From positions 1-64,000 of the forward strand of contig NZ_JACHLU010000012.1 in NCBI RefSeq assembly GCF_014204625.1: a DNA stretch of 64,000 nt, in the 5' to 3' direction. The position numbers were made by a program, and so were the translations under genes. Below, in pieces: positions 55,870 through 64,000 of this stretch (its first letter is position 1; each line of letters starts with the position of its first letter). This DNA comes from Gillisella vitis. GTDB taxonomy: Bacteria > Pseudomonadota > Alphaproteobacteria > Rhizobiales > Rhizobiaceae. The notes under the pieces were generated by a model. The model worked only from the letters and a program-made list of their open reading frames with translations, made no database searches and was not told the origin of the DNA.

Positions 55870-56636
55870 GCCGTGGTCTGATGGTACGTCAGCTCAATGT
55901 GACCCGTGGCAACAAGCCGATTGTACAGGATGTCACGCTCAATCTGCAACCCGGTCTGCTGGTCAGTTGCATTGGTCCCAATGGCGCAGGCAAGTCAACA
56001 TTGCTGGGTGCGTTGGCGGGCAGCTTTGCTGCAAGCGGCAAGATCACCTGGAATGGCGCGCCCCTGACACAAGCGATGATTGGCCACATGCCACAGCAAT
56101 GCCGGGTGGATGCCGATCTGACCGCCTTGCAGGTACTTCTGCTGGGCCGCCATGAAACATTGGGCGTGCGCATCAAAGACAGCGATCTGTCCATTGCCGG
56201 AGACATGTTGCACAATCTCGGTATCATGCCGCTGGCCAACCGGCCCATGAGCAGCCTGTCCGGTGGCCAGCAACAGTTGATCCTGCTGGGTCAACGGCTG
56301 ATACGCCAGCCCAAACTGCTGCTGCTGGATGAAGCCACCAGCGCCCTTGATATGGCCCATCAGATGCGCGTCATGCAGCTGATTCAGGCCTATGTCCAAG
56401 CCAGCGGTGCATTGGCCATCATGGCCATTCACGATCTCAACCTCGCCGCCCGCTATAGCGACGAGATCCTTTTGATGCACGCCGGAAGACTGGACGCAAA
56501 AGGCCCCTTTGCCAGCGCCATCACGTCAGAGCGTCTGGAGCGGGTCTATGGCATGAAGGCCATATTGCTGCCCGATATTGCCGGTGCGCCGGTGATCGTT
56601 CCCCTGCATCCCACCCTTTCAATCGCTCAAGGATGA
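55866..56636 (+). CDS. FecE/BtuD-type ABC ATP-binding protein
   Basis: The 256-residue ATPase has Walker A GPNGAGKST, signature LSGGQQQLILLGQ, Walker B LLLDEATSALD and switch IHDLNLAARYSD. It completes the importer with the two preceding genes. The ATG overlaps the permease stop by 4 bases and the next gene (PCuAC) follows after 7 bases, linking chelate import to copper chaperones. Confidence 0.93.
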   Translation: MSRGLMVRQLNVTRGNKPIVQDVTLNLQPGLLVSCIGPNGAGKSTLLGALAGSFAASGKITWNGAPLTQAMIGHMPQQCRVDADLTALQVLLLGRHETLGVRIKDSDLSIAGDMLHNLGIMPLANRPMSSLSGGQQQLILLGQRLIRQPKLLLLDEATSALDMAHQMRVMQLIQAYVQASGALAIMAIHDLNLAARYSDEILLMHAGRLDAKGPFASAITSERLERVYGMKAILLPDIAGAPVIVPLHPTLSIAQG

Positions 56637-56643
56637 TACCATC

Positions 56644-57183
56644 ATGAAACATCTTATTTTGAACATCGCAGCCCTCTCTGCACTGCTGTTTGCCCAGCCT
56701 GCCTTTTCGCATGAATTCAAGGTCGGTGATCTGGTCATCATTCACCCCACCGCCCGCGCCATGCTGCCGGGCGCACAGGTGGGCGGCGGCTATCTGACCA
56801 TTGAAAATGATGGCAGCACCGATGACCGGCTGGTCGGTGCCAGCAGTGATCGCGCCCACAGCGTGCAGGTTCATGAAATGAAAATCAGCGATGGCGTCAT
56901 GTCGATGAACGAGCTGAAACAGGGTCTTGCCGTGCCAGCCAAGGCAAAGACCGAGTTAAAACCCGGAAGCTACCACCTGATGTTCATGAATGTGGAGCAG
57001 CCGTTCAAACAGGGCGAAACCATCAAGGCAACGCTGAATTTTGAAAAAGCTGGCCCTGTCAATGTTGACTTCACGGTTGGTCCAGCCAATGGAGATACCA
57101 ATGGCGATGATCATAAGGCACCAATGAGTGGCGGTATGCATGATCATTCCGGTCATAAAATGCCAATGGATCAGGGAAAATGA
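56644..57183 (+). CDS. Periplasmic copper chaperone PCuAC
   Basis: The 179-residue exported protein (signal peptide residues 1-22, FAQPAFS-HEF) has the PCu(A)C copper site: His77, Met88, His111 and Met113 in HEMKISDGVMSMNE and HLMFMNVEQP. This fits the H-x10-M-x21/22-HxM pattern, with 22 residues before His111. Its C-terminus is rich in His and Met (HDHSGHKMPM), as in copper-binding tails. PCuAC hands Cu(I) to the CuA or CuB site of cytochrome oxidase, working with Sco, whose gene overlaps it by 4 bases. Confidence 0.93.
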   Translation: MKHLILNIAALSALLFAQPAFSHEFKVGDLVIIHPTARAMLPGAQVGGGYLTIENDGSTDDRLVGASSDRAHSVQVHEMKISDGVMSMNELKQGLAVPAKAKTELKPGSYHLMFMNVEQPFKQGETIKATLNFEKAGPVNVDFTVGPANGDTNGDDHKAPMSGGMHDHSGHKMPMDQGK

Positions 57184-57773
57184 CCAGAAATCCAAAAATC
57201 ATCGCAGCCCTTGCCCTTGCCGGGGTGTTTGTCTCAGCATTGATTGGCATCATGATCTGGGTCGCCGCAGACAGCGCGCGCCCCGGCCCGTTCAATGCAC
57301 ATTTTCAGCTGGTCAACGACCGTGGCGAGCCGGTGGATCAGTCGATCTTCAAGGGCAGCCCGGCGCTGGTGTATTTTGGCTATACCCATTGCCCGGAAGT
57401 GTGCCCGACCACGCTGTTTGAAATGGCCGACTGGATGAACACGCTGGGCGCAGATGGCAAACCGCTGAAAGCCTATTTCTTCAGCATTGACCCGGAGCGC
57501 GACACGCCGGAGATCATGCACAAGTATCTCGGCGCAATCAGCGACCGCATCACCGGCATTACCGGCGATCCGGCCCAGATGAAAAAGGTGATTGACGGCT
57601 GGATGATCTATGCCGCCAAACTGCCAAGCGAGGACGGCAATTACCACATGAGCCACACGATTTCGTTATTGCTCGTTGGCCCGGATGGCCGTCTGAAAGA
57701 CATGATTCCTTACGAGACTGAGAAAGATAAAGCGCTGGATACCATCCGTGCCACGCTTTTGAAGCAAAGTTGA
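57180..57773 (+). CDS. SCO1/SenC family copper-insertion protein
   Basis: The 197-residue protein has an N-terminal anchor (about residues 8-28), the copper-binding CxxxC in FGYTHCPEVCPTTL (Cys71, Cys75) and the distal His in NYHMSHTIS (His159). Sco proteins reduce or metallate the CuA site of cytochrome c oxidase in the periplasm. Start overlaps the PCuAC stop. A 27-base gap precedes the CopC-like gene. Confidence 0.95.
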   Translation: MTRNPKIIAALALAGVFVSALIGIMIWVAADSARPGPFNAHFQLVNDRGEPVDQSIFKGSPALVYFGYTHCPEVCPTTLFEMADWMNTLGADGKPLKAYFFSIDPERDTPEIMHKYLGAISDRITGITGDPAQMKKVIDGWMIYAAKLPSEDGNYHMSHTISLLLVGPDGRLKDMIPYETEKDKALDTIRATLLKQS

Positions 57774-57800
57774 ACGCGCCATAATGGCAAAGGATGTCCC

Positions 57801-58172
57801 ATGACCAAAACATTGACCATTCTCGCAGCCCTCTCCTTTTCCGCAGGTGTTGCGCTCTCAAGTCAGGCCTTTGCCCATGCGCATCTGGCCAGCGTCACGC
57901 CCGCCGACAAGGCAACCGTCGCCACCGCCCCGAAAGACATTGATCTGAGCTTTACAGAAGGTCTTGAGCTGAAATTCTCCGGCATTGAGGTTCAGGGACC
58001 AGCCAAGGAAAAGATCAAACTCGGTGAAGCCACCTTGAGCAAGGATGGTAAAGACCTGAGTGTTCCTCTCACCGACACGCTCAAGCCCGGCACCTATACC
58101 GTGGATTGGCACGCCCTGTCTGTTGACGGCCATAAAAGCAAGGGCAGCACGAGTTTCACTGTGAAGCCGTGA
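57801..58172 (+). CDS. CopC domain periplasmic copper-binding protein
   Basis: The 123-residue protein has a signal peptide ending AFA-HAHLASVTPAD. Cleavage would expose His26 as the N-terminal residue, as required by the CopC Cu(II) site, with Asp and His ligands in the later WHALSVDGHKSKGSTSF segment. CopC binds Cu(II) tightly and works with CopD for uptake. AAGGA upstream. GTG of copD overlaps its stop. Confidence 0.92.
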   Translation: MTKTLTILAALSFSAGVALSSQAFAHAHLASVTPADKATVATAPKDIDLSFTEGLELKFSGIEVQGPAKEKIKLGEATLSKDGKDLSVPLTDTLKPGTYTVDWHALSVDGHKSKGSTSFTVKP

Positions 58173-59053
58173 CACCAGACCACGCCCTGATCGTCTGCCG
58201 GTTTGTTGTTGCTGCCTGCGCACTCTTTCTTTGGGGTGCGCAAGCCTTTTTGTGGGTCGGCGTCTCAAACGCACTGGGCGCAAAGCTGCATCAGCGTCTT
58301 GGGTCCATGTTTTCGGTGGCCATTGTGCTGCTGGCCATGGCAGCCGCCTGCAAAATTCCATTGCAGGCAGCGATCCTGGGCAATGGCTGGGCTGATGCCC
58401 TTGATCTGTCCCTGATCCATGACCTGATTGTTGAGACCCGCAGCGGATTGGCGCTGGCGGTGCAAATGGCGCTGGCAGGCGCGCTGGCGATTGCCTATTC
58501 CTTGCTGTCCAGGCATCGCGCTGAAACCATAGCCGGACTTGCGGGCCTGTTTTTGGCAAGCCTGTCCATCAGCGGTCATGCCGCCATGAATGACGGGATG
58601 ATTGGTCTGGCCCATCAGATCAATGACAGCCTGCATGTATTGGCTGTCGGCGCGTGGATCGGTGCCCTCATCCCTGTTGTCTTGCTGCTGACCATCCGGC
58701 CCACGGATCAGGATTGGGACGCATCCATCATTGGACTGATGCGTTTTTCCACGCTTGGCCATGGTGCCGTGGCGATGGTTCTCATCACCGGGCTGATCAA
58801 CAGCAGGCTGATTATTGGCGCGTTCTGGCTGGACGCCACCATTGTCTACCAGCGCCTTCTGTTGCTGAAAATCACCATCGCGGCCGCCATGGTCGTGCTT
58901 GCCTGTATCAATCGCTATGTCTTTGTCCCGCACATGACCCATGCCCCGGAAAGAGCGTTGCGGTTTTTACGGCTCAGCACACTTCTGGAGATTGGCCTTG
59001 GTCTTTCGGCAATAGCCCTTGTGGCCGCATTTGGTGTGATGGAACCAGGTTGA
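58169..59053 (+). CDS. CopD family copper transport protein
   Basis: The 294-residue protein has eight hydrophobic helices, FLWGAQAFLWVGV near the start, and conserved His residues in AMNDGMIGLAHQINDSLHVLAVGAWIGAL, given in parts (GHAAMNDGM; HQINDSLHVLAVGAW). CopD imports copper in some bacteria and is paired with CopC. The start is GTG overlapping copC by 4 bases. It ends the metal locus; a gap of 82 bases follows. Confidence 0.9.
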   Translation: MTPDHALIVCRFVVAACALFLWGAQAFLWVGVSNALGAKLHQRLGSMFSVAIVLLAMAAACKIPLQAAILGNGWADALDLSLIHDLIVETRSGLALAVQMALAGALAIAYSLLSRHRAETIAGLAGLFLASLSISGHAAMNDGMIGLAHQINDSLHVLAVGAWIGALIPVVLLLTIRPTDQDWDASIIGLMRFSTLGHGAVAMVLITGLINSRLIIGAFWLDATIVYQRLLLLKITIAAAMVVLACINRYVFVPHMTHAPERALRFLRLSTLLEIGLGLSAIALVAAFGVMEPG

Positions 59054-59135
59054 ACCACATAAAAAGGTTTTCATTCCTTGAAATGATGCAATGACCTGTG
59101 ACAATGTGAACCTGCCACATTTCAGGAGACATACC

Positions 59136-59933
59136 ATGCACCTGCGCCGCGCTGTTCTTGCCGGTCTTTCCGCTCTTTTGCTTGCACCTTTGGGCGCATT
59201 TGCGGCCAATCTGCCCAATCTGAACGGCATGAACGTGGTGGTGGTCACTGAAAACGCCTATCCGCCTTTGCAATTTGTCGATCCCGGCACCGGCAAAGCC
59301 GTTGGCTGGGAATATGATGCCATGAACGAGATTGCCAAGCGGCTGAATTTCAAGGTGGAATATCAGAACACCTCATGGGATGCGATGATTCAGGCGGTCT
59401 CAGATGGCCAGTATAACATTGGCATGACCGGCATTACCATCAAGGAAGAGCGCCGGGAAAAGGTCGATTTCTCCGAACCCTATATGCGCTCGCAACAGGT
59501 GATGCTGGTGCGCGGCGATGAAACCCGCTTTACCGATGCCAAGAGCTTCAAGGCGTTCGAAAAGGGCCTGATTGGTGCGCAGCCCGGTACCAGCCCGTTT
59601 TACACTGCCGTTTATGAAGTGCTCGACGGCAATGAGCAGAACCCGCGCATCAAGCTGATGGAAACCTTTGGTGCCACCGTGCAGGCGTTGAAAACCGGCG
59701 ATGTCGATCTGGTGCTCAGTGATAGTGTTGCCGGAAAAGGCTATGTCGATGCCTCGAATGGTGCCTTGAAAATCATTGGTGAGCCGCTGGGTGCCGAGGA
59801 TTTCGGCTTTATTTTCCCCAAAGGTTCGGCCTTGGTCAAACCGATCAACGCCGCCATTGATGACATGCGCGAAGACGGCACGCTGGAAGCGCTGAACCAG
59901 AAATGGTTTGTCACCTATAAAATGGGCCAGTAG
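59136..59933 (+). CDS. Polar amino-acid ABC substrate-binding protein (GlnH/HisJ type)
   Basis: The 265-residue exported protein has a signal peptide ([13 protein letters not shown]) and the SBP_bac_3 fold: [29 protein letters not shown] in parts, [23 protein letters not shown], and the final [12 protein letters not shown]. It captures an amino acid or opine-like compound; the ligand is not evident. AGGAGA 7 bases upstream decides the start. It has a permease but no ATPase neighbour. Confidence 0.92.
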   Translation: MHLRRAVLAGLSALLLAPLGAFAANLPNLNGMNVVVVTENAYPPLQFVDPGTGKAVGWEYDAMNEIAKRLNFKVEYQNTSWDAMIQAVSDGQYNIGMTGITIKEERREKVDFSEPYMRSQQVMLVRGDETRFTDAKSFKAFEKGLIGAQPGTSPFYTAVYEVLDGNEQNPRIKLMETFGATVQALKTGDVDLVLSDSVAGKGYVDASNGALKIIGEPLGAEDFGFIFPKGSALVKPINAAIDDMREDGTLEALNQKWFVTYKMGQ

Positions 59934-59949
59934 CGCGCTGATCGCCCCC

Positions 59950-60774
59950 ATGGCCCTGCAAACCCTGCCAAGTGGCAACAAACAAGACTATCCCTGGTGG
60001 CTGGTGGCTCTTGGCATTCTTGCCATCGGGCTTGCCATCACCATTGCCGTTAACAACATCTATGCGCAGGTGTTTGAAACCGTTTCACGCGGCATTGGCG
60101 TGACCGTGTTTGTGACTGTCATGGGCTTTGCCATGGCCTCTCTGCTGGGCCTGCTGATTGCGCTGGCGGGCATGGCAGACAATATTGTCTTGCGGCAGAT
60201 GTCCCGGTTTTACATCGAGGTCATCCGCGGCATTCCCGTGCTGGTTTTGCTGTTCTACATCGCCTTTGTCGGTGCGCCCGGCTTTGTGTCGCTGTTTAAC
60301 GCCATCGTCTCGCCGCTTGTTCAAAGCGGATGGATGGAGCCGCTACAGGTGCGCGATGTCTCACTGATGTGGCGGGCCATCATAGCGCTCACCATAGGTT
60401 ACTCGGCCTTCATTGCCGAGATTTTCCGCGCCGGCATTGAATCCATCGACAAAGGCCAGATCGAAGCGGCCAAATCCCTTGGCCTTAGCCGCAGCCAGCG
60501 CTTTCGTCTTGTGGTGCTGCCGCAGGCGATCAAGGTGATTTTCCCGCCGCTGTCCAATGATTTTGTCGCCATGGTCAAGGACAGTTCGCTGGTCTCGGTC
60601 CTCGGTGTTGCCGACATCAGCCAGGCCGGAAAAATCTACGCATCCGGCAGCTTTCGCTTCTTTGAGACCTATTCCATCGTCGCCTATATTTATCTCATTC
60701 TGACCATTGGTCTCTCTTTGCTTCTCAGGCGCATTGAAAAACATATGCGGGCCAAGGATCATTCCAGCACTTGA
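59950..60774 (+). CDS. Polar amino-acid ABC permease (HisM type)
   Basis: The 274-residue permease has five to six helices and the EAA loop EAAKSLGLSRSQRFRLVVLPQAI. It has a long N-terminal segment with an extra helix. It pairs with the preceding binding protein. The start is uncertain; ATG 59950 leaves no visible ribosome-binding site, and ATG 59908 lies inside the previous gene. The ATP-binding subunit is absent from the window downstream, and the next gene is an HlyD-type adaptor. Confidence 0.9.
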   Translation: MALQTLPSGNKQDYPWWLVALGILAIGLAITIAVNNIYAQVFETVSRGIGVTVFVTVMGFAMASLLGLLIALAGMADNIVLRQMSRFYIEVIRGIPVLVLLFYIAFVGAPGFVSLFNAIVSPLVQSGWMEPLQVRDVSLMWRAIIALTIGYSAFIAEIFRAGIESIDKGQIEAAKSLGLSRSQRFRLVVLPQAIKVIFPPLSNDFVAMVKDSSLVSVLGVADISQAGKIYASGSFRFFETYSIVAYIYLILTIGLSLLLRRIEKHMRAKDHSST

Positions 60775-60806
60775 TCCGAAATTGTCACTGAAACAAAATC
60801 GTCACT

Positions 60807-60820
60807 TTGACACATATCAA
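60807..60820. promoter_or_regulatory. FNR/FixK-type anaerobox
   Basis: TTGAC-ACAT-ATCAA fits the FNR/FixK consensus TTGA(T/C)-N4-(G/A)TCAA with all eight core bases. It lies about 90 bases upstream of the HlyD gene and 33 bases after the permease stop. Its placement suggests oxygen-responsive control of the HlyD-RbbA operon. Confidence 0.6.
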
Positions 60821-60908
60821 AGCGGACTCCGAGAGACTGCGACATGCTTTGCGCATCGTCCCTTCTCATTCAACGGTTTTATCCTATCGGAGATTTGTTT
60901 TGATCAAG

Positions 60909-61928
60909 ATGCAAAAACACCTGTTGGTCACGGCTTTGCTCGCTGTGGCCCTGATCCAGCCGAGCGCTGCCGCTGATAATGACAAAGCTCTGAAAAGCCG
61001 GTTTGAGGCCTTGTGGAACAAATTGGCAGGTCAAAAACTGCCGCCGGAGATTGCCACCTCCAACGGCAGGATTGAAGCACAGCAAATTCTTGTATCGGCC
61101 AAGCTGGCAGGGCGTGTGGCCGAAATCTTCGCGGTTGAAGGCAAAATTGTCGAGGCCGGCACCGTGCTGGCAAAGATGGACACTGCCGATCTCGATGCGG
61201 AACTGGCGGGCGACAAGGCCAAGGTGCGCCAAAGCATGACCAACGAGGTTGAAGCGGATGCGACCATTGCCCAGCGGCAAAGCGAGCTTGCCCTTGCCAA
61301 GCAGGAATATGATCGCGCCAAAACCATGAGCGAAACCGGCAGCGGCACAACGCAACAGCGCGATACCCGCGCAAGCGCCTTGCGCGTGGCAGAAGCCGCG
61401 TTGAAATCGGCCATCGCCAGCCGGGCCGATGCGGCGGCGGCATCCGAAGCCGCCCAGGCCGAAGTGGCACGCATCCAGTCGCAGATTGACGATGCCATTC
61501 TCAAGGCCCCAACCCGTGGCCGGATCGAATATAAACTGGTGCAGAAAGGCGAAGTAGTCGCGGCGGGCGCACCGATTGCCACCATGCTGGATCTCTCGGA
61601 CGTGACGATGACGATCTTTGTTCCGGCCAAAGCCGCAGGCCAGCTGTCGATCGGTGATGAAGCCCGAATCATTCTGGACCCGGCACCACAATATGTCATT
61701 CCCGCCAGCGTGTCCTTCGTGGCATCAGAGGCGCAGTTTACGCCCAAAACCGTGGAGACTTCGGACGAGCGCGAAAAGCTGATGTTTCGCGTCAAGCTGA
61801 AGATCGCGCCGGAACTGCTGAAAGACTATGAAAGCCGTATCAAAACCGGCATTCGCGGCATTGGCTATGTCCGCACCAATCCCGCCACCGCCTGGCCCGC
61901 CGATCTGCAAGCAAAGCTGCCCCAATGA
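60909..61928 (+). CDS. HlyD-type periplasmic adaptor (YhiI-like)
   Basis: The 339-residue protein has a signal/anchor ([16 protein letters not shown]), a biotinyl-lipoyl-like domain ([20 protein letters not shown]), a coiled-coil hairpin and a beta-barrel ([19 protein letters not shown]). It is the membrane-fusion partner of the RbbA-like ABC transporter. GGAG at 60889-60892 is 7 bases before TTG 60900 and 16 before ATG 60909, so a TTG start (3 residues longer) is a real alternative. Overlaps the next ATG by 4 bases. Confidence 0.9.
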   Translation: MQKHLLVTALLAVALIQPSAAADNDKALKSRFEALWNKLAGQKLPPEIATSNGRIEAQQILVSAKLAGRVAEIFAVEGKIVEAGTVLAKMDTADLDAELAGDKAKVRQSMTNEVEADATIAQRQSELALAKQEYDRAKTMSETGSGTTQQRDTRASALRVAEAALKSAIASRADAAAASEAAQAEVARIQSQIDDAILKAPTRGRIEYKLVQKGEVVAAGAPIATMLDLSDVTMTIFVPAKAAGQLSIGDEARIILDPAPQYVIPASVSFVASEAQFTPKTVETSDEREKLMFRVKLKIAPELLKDYESRIKTGIRGIGYVRTNPATAWPADLQAKLPQ

Positions 61929-64000
61929 CAGAATGCGCTGTTCGGCTTCAGTCCGTCACCCATCGCTATGGCGATGTGGCGGCCCTTGATGGGATCAATC
62001 TGGACATTCCGGCAGGCTGCATGGTGGGGCTGATTGGCCCCGACGGCGTCGGAAAATCCACACTTCTGGGCATTGTCTCCGGTGTCACCCGCATTCAGCA
62101 GGGACAGGTCGAGGTGCTGGGCGGCGATATGGCGCTGTCCAGCCACCGGCGCATGGTGTGCGCCCGCCTTGCCTATATGCCGCAAGGGCTGGGGCGCAAT
62201 CTCTACCCGACCTTGAGCGTTGCCGAAAATCTGGATTTCTTCGGCAGGCTGTTTGGCCAGAATGCTAAGCAACGCCAGACGCGCATGGATGAATTGCTGT
62301 CCGTTACCGGGCTTGCACCTTACCGCGACCGCCCGGCAGGCAAGCTTTCCGGCGGCATGAAACAGAAGCTGGGCATTTGCGCCTCCCTTTTGCATGATCC
62401 CGATCTGCTGATTCTGGATGAGCCAACCACCGGCATTGATCCGCTCTCAAGGCGTCAGTTCTGGCAATTGATCGACCGTATCCGCGCCCGACGCCCCAGC
62501 ATGAGCGTGATTGTCGCCACCGCCTATATGGAAGAGGCAGAAGGCTTTCACTGGCTGGCTGCCATACATGCAGGCCATGTTCTGGCCACTGGCAGCCCGG
62601 ACGAGATTAAAAAATTAGCCGGCAAAGCAACGCTGGATGAGGCTTTTGCCAGCCTGATGCCCGTTGCGCAAAAAGCTGCGGAACCACTCCTTTCGCTGCC
62701 GCCACGGGTGTTTACGGACGGCCCACCGGCCATTGAGGCGGAAGGACTGACCTGCCGGTTTGGTGATTTTGTTGCCGTTGATCATGTCAGTTTCCGCATT
62801 CCCAAAGGCGAAATCTTTGGCTTTCTCGGCTCAAATGGCAGCGGCAAAAGCACGACGATGAAAATGCTGACCGGCCTTTTGCCCGCCAGCGAAGGCATTG
62901 CCAAACTGTTCGGCCAGCCCTTGCTGGCAGGCGATATCGAAACCCGCAAGCGGGTTGGCTATATGTCGCAAGCCTTCTCCCTCTATGGAGAGCTCACCGT
63001 TCGGCAAAATCTGGTGCTGCATGCCCAGCTTTATGAACTGCCCAAGAATGAAATCGATGCCCGCGTCAAAGCCATGCTGAGCGATTATGATCTGGCGGAT
63101 GTGGCGGAAAAGCGCCCCGATGATCTGCCCCTTGGCATTCGCCAGCGCTTGCAACTGGCCGCAGCGGTGATCCACCAGCCGGAAGTGCTGATTTTGGATG
63201 AGCCGACTTCCGGCGTTGATCCGGTGGCCCGCGATACATTCTGGCGCTCGCTGATGGCGCTGTCGCGCAACGACGGGGTGACCATTTTTCTCTCCACCCA
63301 TTTCATGAATGAGGCGGCACGCTGTGATCGCATCTCGCTGATGCATCAAGGCCGGGTACTGGCCGTGGGTCAGCCGCAGGAATTGTGCGAGCAACGCCAC
63401 AAAACCAGTCTCGAAGAAACCTTCATCGACGTGCTCACAGAAGCGGGCATGGGCGCTGATGCCACTGAAGAGATGGCTGAGACAAAGGCCGATACCCATG
63501 AGGAGAAACGGACGCGGCGCTTTGATCCGGGCAGGCTCTGGGCCTATGCCCGGCGTGAAATGCTCGAAGTTCTGCGCGACCGCGCCCGTCTGGTGTTTGC
63601 GCTGGCAGGTCCGGCCCTCTTGTTGCTGACCTTTGGCTATGGCATTTCCTTTGATGTCGAGCACCTGCCGTTTGCGGTTTACGATCAGGATCAGTCGTCG
63701 CAAAGCCGCCAATTGGTGGAAAGCCTGCAAGGCTCACGGTATTTCACCGAGCGCCAAGCGATCACCTCCTCGAAAGAGCTGCAAAACCGGCTCCAGAGCG
63801 GTGAATTGAGCGTTGCTGTGGAAATCCCCCCGGATTTCGGCCGGGATCTGGAGCGCGATACCACGCCGGAAGTGTCGGTCTGGCTGGATGCGGCCATGCC
63901 GTTTCGTGCCGAAACCGCCCGTGGTTACATGACCGGGCTGGTCAACAGCTATCTGGCTGATGCGCAGGCCCGCCGCAGCGGCAAAACCACCTCGGCAGAC
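61925..64000 (+). CDS. rbbA: RbbA-like ABC transporter, ATPase-permease fusion (partial, 3' cut)
   Basis: The visible 692 residues hold two ABC domains and the start of an ABC-2 permease domain. NBD1 has Walker [10 protein letters not shown] (38-46), signature LSGGMKQK (141-148) and [15 protein letters not shown]2 has GSNGSGKST (302-310), the atypical signature LPLGIRQR (401-408) and [13 protein letters not shown] membrane helix follows (about 555-576). The layout and the HlyD partner match YhiI-RbbA-YhhJ of E. coli, in which RbbA was described as a ribosome-bound ATPase. The window ends inside the permease; a YhhJ-like permease gene should follow. Confidence 0.92.
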   Translation, partial: MTECAVRLQSVTHRYGDVAALDGINLDIPAGCMVGLIGPDGVGKSTLLGIVSGVTRIQQGQVEVLGGDMALSSHRRMVCARLAYMPQGLGRNLYPTLSVAENLDFFGRLFGQNAKQRQTRMDELLSVTGLAPYRDRPAGKLSGGMKQKLGICASLLHDPDLLILDEPTTGIDPLSRRQFWQLIDRIRARRPSMSVIVATAYMEEAEGFHWLAAIHAGHVLATGSPDEIKKLAGKATLDEAFASLMPVAQKAAEPLLSLPPRVFTDGPPAIEAEGLTCRFGDFVAVDHVSFRIPKGEIFGFLGSNGSGKSTTMKMLTGLLPASEGIAKLFGQPLLAGDIETRKRVGYMSQAFSLYGELTVRQNLVLHAQLYELPKNEIDARVKAMLSDYDLADVAEKRPDDLPLGIRQRLQLAAAVIHQPEVLILDEPTSGVDPVARDTFWRSLMALSRNDGVTIFLSTHFMNEAARCDRISLMHQGRVLAVGQPQELCEQRHKTSLEETFIDVLTEAGMGADATEEMAETKADTHEEKRTRRFDPGRLWAYARREMLEVLRDRARLVFALAGPALLLLTFGYGISFDVEHLPFAVYDQDQSSQSRQLVESLQGSRYFTERQAITSSKELQNRLQSGELSVAVEIPPDFGRDLERDTTPEVSVWLDAAMPFRAETARGYMTGLVNSYLADAQARRSGKTTSAD

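Noticed and set aside
1-64000. CRISPR arrays, tRNA and rRNA genes
   Set aside because: No regular direct-repeat arrays and no tRNA cloverleaf or rRNA sequence were recognised; the repeats present are palindromic and dispersed.

Overview
The window looks like a chromosomal segment of an alphaproteobacterium of the Rhizobiaceae (Agrobacterium/Allorhizobium/Rhizobium type). The evidence is the gene orders tsaD-gpsA divergent from hemC-hemD-(Mic60-like)-hemY, dapF-mtaB-ftsY-ispZ, ffh-(chorismate mutase)-rpsP-rimM-trmD-rplS and acnA divergent from ccmABCDG; the Rhizobiales-type families DUF2794, DUF2585, DUF1223 and IalB; and several families of palindromic intergenic repeats like the RIME-type elements of rhizobia. 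I found no rRNA, tRNA, CRISPR array or intact insertion sequence. Species cannot be fixed by eye. Layout. 1-719: the 3' end of an unrecognised gene and a long gap. 720-4196 (minus): tsaD, gpsA, yciI-like, EVE-domain gene and a METTL20-type protein-lysine methyltransferase, tightly packed. 4282-10171 (plus): heme-linked operon hemC, hemD, Mic60-like membrane protein, hemY, TerB-like gene and glutamine amidotransferase. 10174-20569: an EntS-like MFS exporter, yggT/yggU, ppa, a GNAT enzyme, typA, an M3 oligopeptidase, a Bcr/CflA-type MFS exporter and argG. 20765-26080: SDR, LysE exporter, rlmN, IalB-like, DUF1232, pterin dehydratase and thpR. 26153-31842: a tesA-like esterase divergent from ybbA-ybbP, then the BI-1 gene ybhL behind a structured leader, then a GNAT enzyme. 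31843-33958: repeat-rich gap, DUF2794 and DUF1223. 33979-40122: acnA (TTG start) divergent from the cytochrome c maturation genes ccmA-B-C-D-G. 40123-46394: repeats, then (minus) dapF-mtaB-ftsY-ispZ-DUF2585 and a metallo-beta-lactamase-fold hydrolase. 46853-51522 (plus): SRP and ribosome block. 51688-59053 (plus): nine-gene metal locus. 59136-64000: an amino-acid ABC binding protein and permease without an ATPase, then an HlyD-RbbA pair cut by the window end. The most notable block is 51688-59053. A DUF2946 protein and a PepSY membrane protein are followed by a complete FecB-FecCD-FecE type chelate importer, and then by PCuAC, Sco, CopC and CopD copper proteins, most joined by 4-bp overlaps. 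Seeing chelate import and periplasmic copper delivery in one run suggests, as inference, a copper-chelate uptake and cytochrome-oxidase copper-loading system. A near-ideal FNR/FixK box (60807-60820) precedes the HlyD-RbbA operon. The intergenic DNA holds three copies of a two-palindrome repeat (19206, 40161, 49275), one of them split by a 211-bp element with long terminal inverted repeats flanked by TA. It also holds a perfect 36-bp inverted repeat between ccmA and ccmB, and three copies of a third dispersed repeat. Start sites were chosen from ribosome-binding sites, overlaps and family length; operons are inferred from spacing.
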